8,717 nucleotides of DNA from Rikenellaceae bacterium. GTDB taxonomy: Bacteria; Bacteroidota; Bacteroidia; Bacteroidales; Rikenellaceae. Position numbers and translations under genes: made by a program. Below, one piece after another: positions 5,744 through 8,717 of this stretch. Location of the stretch: assembly GCA_020859875.1 (NCBI GenBank), contig JAJBVJ010000221.1, forward strand, positions 1-8,717, read 5' to 3'. Under the pieces are notes generated by a model. It had not been told where the DNA came from and did not search any database. It saw only the letters and a list, made by a program, of their open reading frames with translations. The first letter of the stretch is position 1. Every line of letters begins with the position of its first letter.

Positions 5744-6631
5744 TTAACGGAGGCGGTTTTCGGCGATAAGTTTTTCGAGTTTTTTGTATAGTGCGGAAGA
5801 AACTTCCACCAGGGGAAGCCTCACCGCCGGGCCGCATATACCGCGGATCGTGAGGGCCGCCTTCACTCCTGCCGGATTACCCTCTTCGAACAGGGTCTCC
5901 ATAGCTTCGAAAAGCCTCATGTATATGGCGGAAGCGGCCGAGTTATCCCCCCTTTCCGCAGCCCGGGCCATTTCGCAGAAATCGACGGGAAAGGCGTTCG
6001 CGGCGACGGAAATTACTCCGTCTCCTCCTATTGCCGCCAGCGGAAGGGCAAGGCAGTCGTCCCCGGATATGACTTTGAACCCATCGGGACGGTATTTCAA
6101 GATGCGAGACATCTGAGGTATAAGTCCGCAAGCCTCTTTTATACCGAGGATATTGGGAATCTGTTCGGCGATTCGCAGGGTTGTTTCGGCACTCAGATTT
6201 ACCCCCGTTCTGCCGGGTACGTTATACAAAACCACCGGTACGGGTGATTCTGCCGCGATGGCCTCGTAATGGCGAAACAGTCCTTCCTGAGTCGGTTTAT
6301 TGTAGTATGGCGTAACGCTCAGCAAGGCCGTAATTCCCTCGAAATCGGATTTATTAATCTTGTCTATGACATCCCGGGTAGAATAACCGCCCAGGCCAAC
6401 CACGATGGGGACACGTCCGGCATTAACCTTCTTTATATAGGCGACGATATTGTCCCGCTCTTCCCACGAAAGGGTGGGGGTTTCGGCGGTGGTTCCCAGA
6501 GCGACGAGATAGTCCACCCCTGCATCGACTGCGCCCGTTACAATCCTTGCCAAGCCGTCGTAGTCGATCTCCCCCTTTTCCGTAAAGGGCGTCACTAAAG
6601 CTACACCGACACCCGTTATGTTATTTTTCAT
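5744..6631 (-). CDS. dapA: 4-hydroxy-tetrahydrodipicolinate synthase
   Basis: The 295-residue enzyme is DapA, which condenses pyruvate with L-aspartate-4-semialdehyde in the first committed step to diaminopimelate and lysine. It is a cytoplasmic TIM-barrel class I aldolase, usually tetrameric. The catalytic residues are visible: Thr47-Thr48 in GTTAETPTL, Tyr110 in SVTPYYNKP, Tyr136 and Arg141 in LYNVPGRTG, and Lys165 in GIKEACG, which forms the Schiff base with pyruvate. ISGDDCLALP (about 188-197) is the usual later strand. The length is typical and no key residue is missing. ATG 6631 begins the first strand and is A-rich upstream. The gene lies 38 bases after ligA; a -7-like box and a 16-base palindrome in that gap suggest it also has its own promoter and possible control. 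Confidence 0.97.
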   Translation of the reverse strand: MKNNITGVGVALVTPFTEKGEIDYDGLARIVTGAVDAGVDYLVALGTTAETPTLSWEERDNIVAYIKKVNAGRVPIVVGLGGYSTRDVIDKINKSDFEGITALLSVTPYYNKPTQEGLFRHYEAIAAESPVPVVLYNVPGRTGVNLSAETTLRIAEQIPNILGIKEACGLIPQMSRILKYRPDGFKVISGDDCLALPLAAIGGDGVISVAANAFPVDFCEMARAAERGDNSAASAIYMRLFEAMETLFEEGNPAGVKAALTIRGICGPAVRLPLVEVSSALYKKLEKLIAENRLR

Positions 6632-6632
6632 A

Positions 6633-6648
6633 CAAATTGTACAATTTG
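6633..6648. promoter_or_regulatory. perfect 16-base palindrome before dapA, candidate operator
   Basis: CAAATTGTACAATTTG is a perfect inverted repeat with no central spacer. It ends one base before the dapA start codon and lies just downstream of a TATCTTTG box, so it would cover the expected transcription start. The position suits a repressor operator or an mRNA 5' hairpin. It is AT-rich, which raises the chance of a coincidental palindrome. Confidence 0.4.
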
Positions 6649-6651
6649 ATG

Positions 6652-6659
6652 CAAAGATA
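6652..6659 (-). promoter_or_regulatory. candidate -7 promoter box TATCTTTG for dapA
   Basis: On the minus strand this is TATCTTTG, an exact fit to TAnnTTTG, in the 38-base gap between ligA and dapA. It predicts a very short leader of about 10-18 bases. No -33 TTTG is evident; that region lies within the end of ligA. Confidence 0.5.
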
Positions 6660-6669
6660 TTCCAATTTA

Positions 6670-8717
6670 TCAGAACAGAGTTGCCTGCGGAGTACCTTTT
6701 TCAGGTGGTGTTAAATTATCTTCAACTACGTCATCCGGTGTTGCGATTTCATCCGTGGAAATATTGGCACTCCTTTCTGCGGTATCTTCCGATGAGATCA
6801 TTCTTATGAATTCCGCCTCGTCTATAATTGCGATGCCCAGTTTCTTGGCCTTGGCTAGTTTGGCGGGGCCTATTTTGTCGCCTGCCAAGAGGAAATCGGT
6901 ATTGGAAGAGACAGCCGCAAGGTTTTTCCCGCCGTGGGATTCGATCAGCCCTTTAAGCTCGTCACGCGAATAGTTCCGGAAAGTTCCCGATATGACGAAA
7001 GAATAACCATCGAGCTGGTCTGAAATGAATTCTTTTTTGTCGGCTTGGAATTTAAGCCCAGCCTCCCGGAGCCGTGCGACCATATCCAGATTTCGCCCGT
7101 CGGTAAAGTATTCGCGGATACTGGCCGCGATTTTACTCCCCACTTCCTGGGCCTGCTCGAGTTCATTGATATCGGCGGCGAGCATAGTATCGAGAGAACC
7201 GAAATGGGCGGCCAGATTCTTTGCCGTGGTTTCTCCGACAAAGCGGATACCTAAGGCGTATAGCACCCTGTGGAACGGTACCTGCTTTGAGTTTTCGATG
7301 CTCGTGATAATATTGTCGGCAGATTTTTCACCGAGCCGGGGTAGGGGCGAGAGCTGCTCGGCCCGAAGCCGGTAAAGGTCGGAAGGGTCTTCGATCAACC
7401 CCTCAGCGTAGAGAAGGGTTATGGTTTCCTCTCCCAGTCCTTCGATGTCCATGGCCCGGCGGGCAATAAAGTGCTCTATACGCCCTATGATCTGCGGAGG
7501 ACATCCCCTCTGGTTGGGGCAATAGTGGCGGGCTTCTCCTTCTATTTTGGTGAGTTCGGTACCGCAAGCAGGACATATATCCGCATATACGAACGGAACA
7601 CTACCGGCCGGCCGTTTGGATAAGTCCACACCGGTTACTTTGGGTATTATCTCCCCTCCTTTTTCGACGTAAACCCAGTCCTTTTCCCGAATGTCCATCG
7701 TGGATATAATGTCAGAATTATGGAGCGATGCCCGCTTTACGGTGGTGCCGGCAAGAAGAACCGGCCTGAGGTTTGCTACCGGCGTTACCGCCCCCGTCCG
7801 TCCAACCTGAAAGGTGATCTTTTCGAGCTCCGTAAGGGCCTCTTCCGCTTTGAATTTGTAGGCCACGGCCCAGCGGGGCGCCTTCGAGGTGGTTCCCATC
7901 TGCCGCTGTACCGAGTATTCATTGACTTTTATTACCACGCCGTCGGTGTCGTAGGGAAGTGTGTGGCGTATTTGGTCAATCCTGGCAATATACTCCTCGA
8001 TCTGGTCGATCGTAGTACACAGGGCCATTTGGTCGGATATCTTGAATCCCCACTCACGCGCTTTTTTTACGTTTTCCCAATGGGTGTCGAATGGCAAATC
8101 ATCACCGGCCAGCCCGTACAGGAAACTGCCCAGCTTTCTTTTAGCGACAACGGCGGAACTCTGCTGTTTGAGGGTTCCCGCCGCGGCATTTCGAGGATTT
8201 GCAAAAAGCTGTTCACCTGCCTCCTCCCTCTCCTCGTTGAGCTTTTTAAAGACCGCCAGCGGTAGGAAAACTTCCCCCCTTATCTCAAAAGAGGAGGGAT
8301 AATCCGTTCCTTTAAGTCGGAGCGGTATGCTCCTTATTGTGCGCACATTAGCCGTCACATCATCTCCCGTAACCCCATCTCCCCGTGTAGCCGCCCGCAC
8401 CAGTGCCCCGTCCTGGTATGTAAGGCTTATGGCCGTACCGTCGAACTTTAGCTCGCATACGTAGGTTGCCTGCCCGACCTCCTTTTCTATCCTGTCGATA
8501 AAATCGCGTATTTCATCTATGGAATATGTATTGGACAATGACAGCATGGGGTAACGGTGTCCGACGCTTTGAAATTCCGATGTCAGATCGCTGCCCACCC
8601 TGCGGGTAGGGGAATTGGGATCGAAAAATTCGGGGTTCGCCTCTTCAAGTTCCATGAGTTCCCGGAGAAGACGGTCATATTCCATATCGCTTATCTGCGG
8701 GGAATTGAGGACGTAAT
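6670..8717 (-). CDS. ligA: NAD-dependent DNA ligase LigA, 5' end outside the window
   Basis: LigA seals nicks in duplex DNA using NAD+. The first ATG in the window (8685) is internal: codons upstream to the edge read YVLNSPQISD before MEYDRLLREL, the tail of the NMN-binding domain Ia. Roughly 20-25 further N-terminal residues lie off the right edge. Counting from that Met: the adenylated lysine is Lys80 in KFDG; RGDGVTGDDVT (101-111) and TDGVVIKVN (247-255) are nucleotidyltransferase motifs; the OB fold follows; Cys371, Cys374, Cys389 and Cys395 form the zinc finger with standard spacing; helix-hairpin-helix repeats span about 405-550 (MDIEGLGEE, LPRLGEKSA, GETTAKNLA, QEVGSKIAA); and a BRCT domain occupies about 557-631. 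A polar, acidic 40-residue tail ends in QATLF, resembling a sliding-clamp-binding motif. All catalytic elements are present. dapA follows after 38 bases. Confidence 0.97.
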   Translation of the reverse strand, partial: YVLNSPQISDMEYDRLLRELMELEEANPEFFDPNSPTRRVGSDLTSEFQSVGHRYPMLSLSNTYSIDEIRDFIDRIEKEVGQATYVCELKFDGTAISLTYQDGALVRAATRGDGVTGDDVTANVRTIRSIPLRLKGTDYPSSFEIRGEVFLPLAVFKKLNEEREEAGEQLFANPRNAAAGTLKQQSSAVVAKRKLGSFLYGLAGDDLPFDTHWENVKKAREWGFKISDQMALCTTIDQIEEYIARIDQIRHTLPYDTDGVVIKVNEYSVQRQMGTTSKAPRWAVAYKFKAEEALTELEKITFQVGRTGAVTPVANLRPVLLAGTTVKRASLHNSDIISTMDIREKDWVYVEKGGEIIPKVTGVDLSKRPAGSVPFVYADICPACGTELTKIEGEARHYCPNQRGCPPQIIGRIEHFIARRAMDIEGLGEETITLLYAEGLIEDPSDLYRLRAEQLSPLPRLGEKSADNIITSIENSKQVPFHRVLYALGIRFVGETTAKNLAAHFGSLDTMLAADINELEQAQEVGSKIAASIREYFTDGRNLDMVARLREAGLKFQADKKEFISDQLDGYSFVISGTFRNYSRDELKGLIESHGGKNLAAVSSNTDFLLAGDKIGPAKLAKAKKLGIAIIDEAEFIRMISSEDTAERSANISTDEIATPDDVVEDNLTPPEKGTPQATLF

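Noticed and set aside
7720..8265. A 181-codon plus-strand open frame
   Set aside because: It is antisense to ligA, whose adenylation-domain motifs are intact across this stretch; the translated product shows no recognisable domain.
6670..8685. Complete 671-residue LigA starting at ATG 8685
   Set aside because: The frame continues to the edge with YVLNSPQISD, the conserved segment that precedes EYDRL in LigA, so this Met is internal and the gene is truncated by the window.

Overview
The window looks like chromosomal DNA from a Bacteroidetes bacterium of the order Bacteroidales, possibly near Alistipes/Rikenellaceae. The assignment rests on the long (312-residue) form of NusB, a DUF1573 protein and a DUF4919-like protein, the near absence of Shine-Dalgarno sequences, and boxes matching the Bacteroidetes -7 promoter element TAnnTTTG in front of several genes. 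The content is mostly core housekeeping genes. I see no phage, integrase, transposase, CRISPR array, tRNA or rRNA.

Layout. Positions 1-127 hold no gene I can support. Positions 128-2474 are a minus-strand cluster transcribed right to left: a YhiN/BaiN-type FAD oxidoreductase, a small protein that resembles the N-terminus of a Bacteroidetes methyltransferase family but lacks its core, and a PduO-type cobalamin adenosyltransferase. The genes overlap or abut, so they are probably one operon.

Positions 2475-2889 are a 415-base divergent intergenic region. It carries three tandem copies of a 75-76 base hairpin-forming repeat plus the start of a fourth, then an AT-rich stretch with a nusB promoter candidate. 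Positions 2890-4788 are a plus-strand cluster, nusB, a DUF1573 protein and yajC, closed by a strong intrinsic terminator at 4807-4832. A convergent minus-strand DUF4919-like secreted protein follows (4889-5641), then a strong hairpin terminator (5689-5725) ending the transcript from dapA. Positions 5744-8717 are dapA and upstream of it ligA, both minus strand; ligA runs off the right edge, so its first roughly 30-35 codons are missing.

The genes do not form one pathway. They cover cobalamin cofactor activation, rRNA transcription antitermination (NusB), Sec translocon accessory function (YajC), lysine/diaminopimelate synthesis (DapA) and replication/repair (LigA). I found no undescribed multi-gene system. 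The parts most worth a second look are the tandem hairpin repeat and its promoter-like edge, a perfect 16-base palindrome between the predicted dapA promoter and start codon, a sliding-clamp-like motif at the extreme C-terminus of LigA, and the shortened methyltransferase-like protein.
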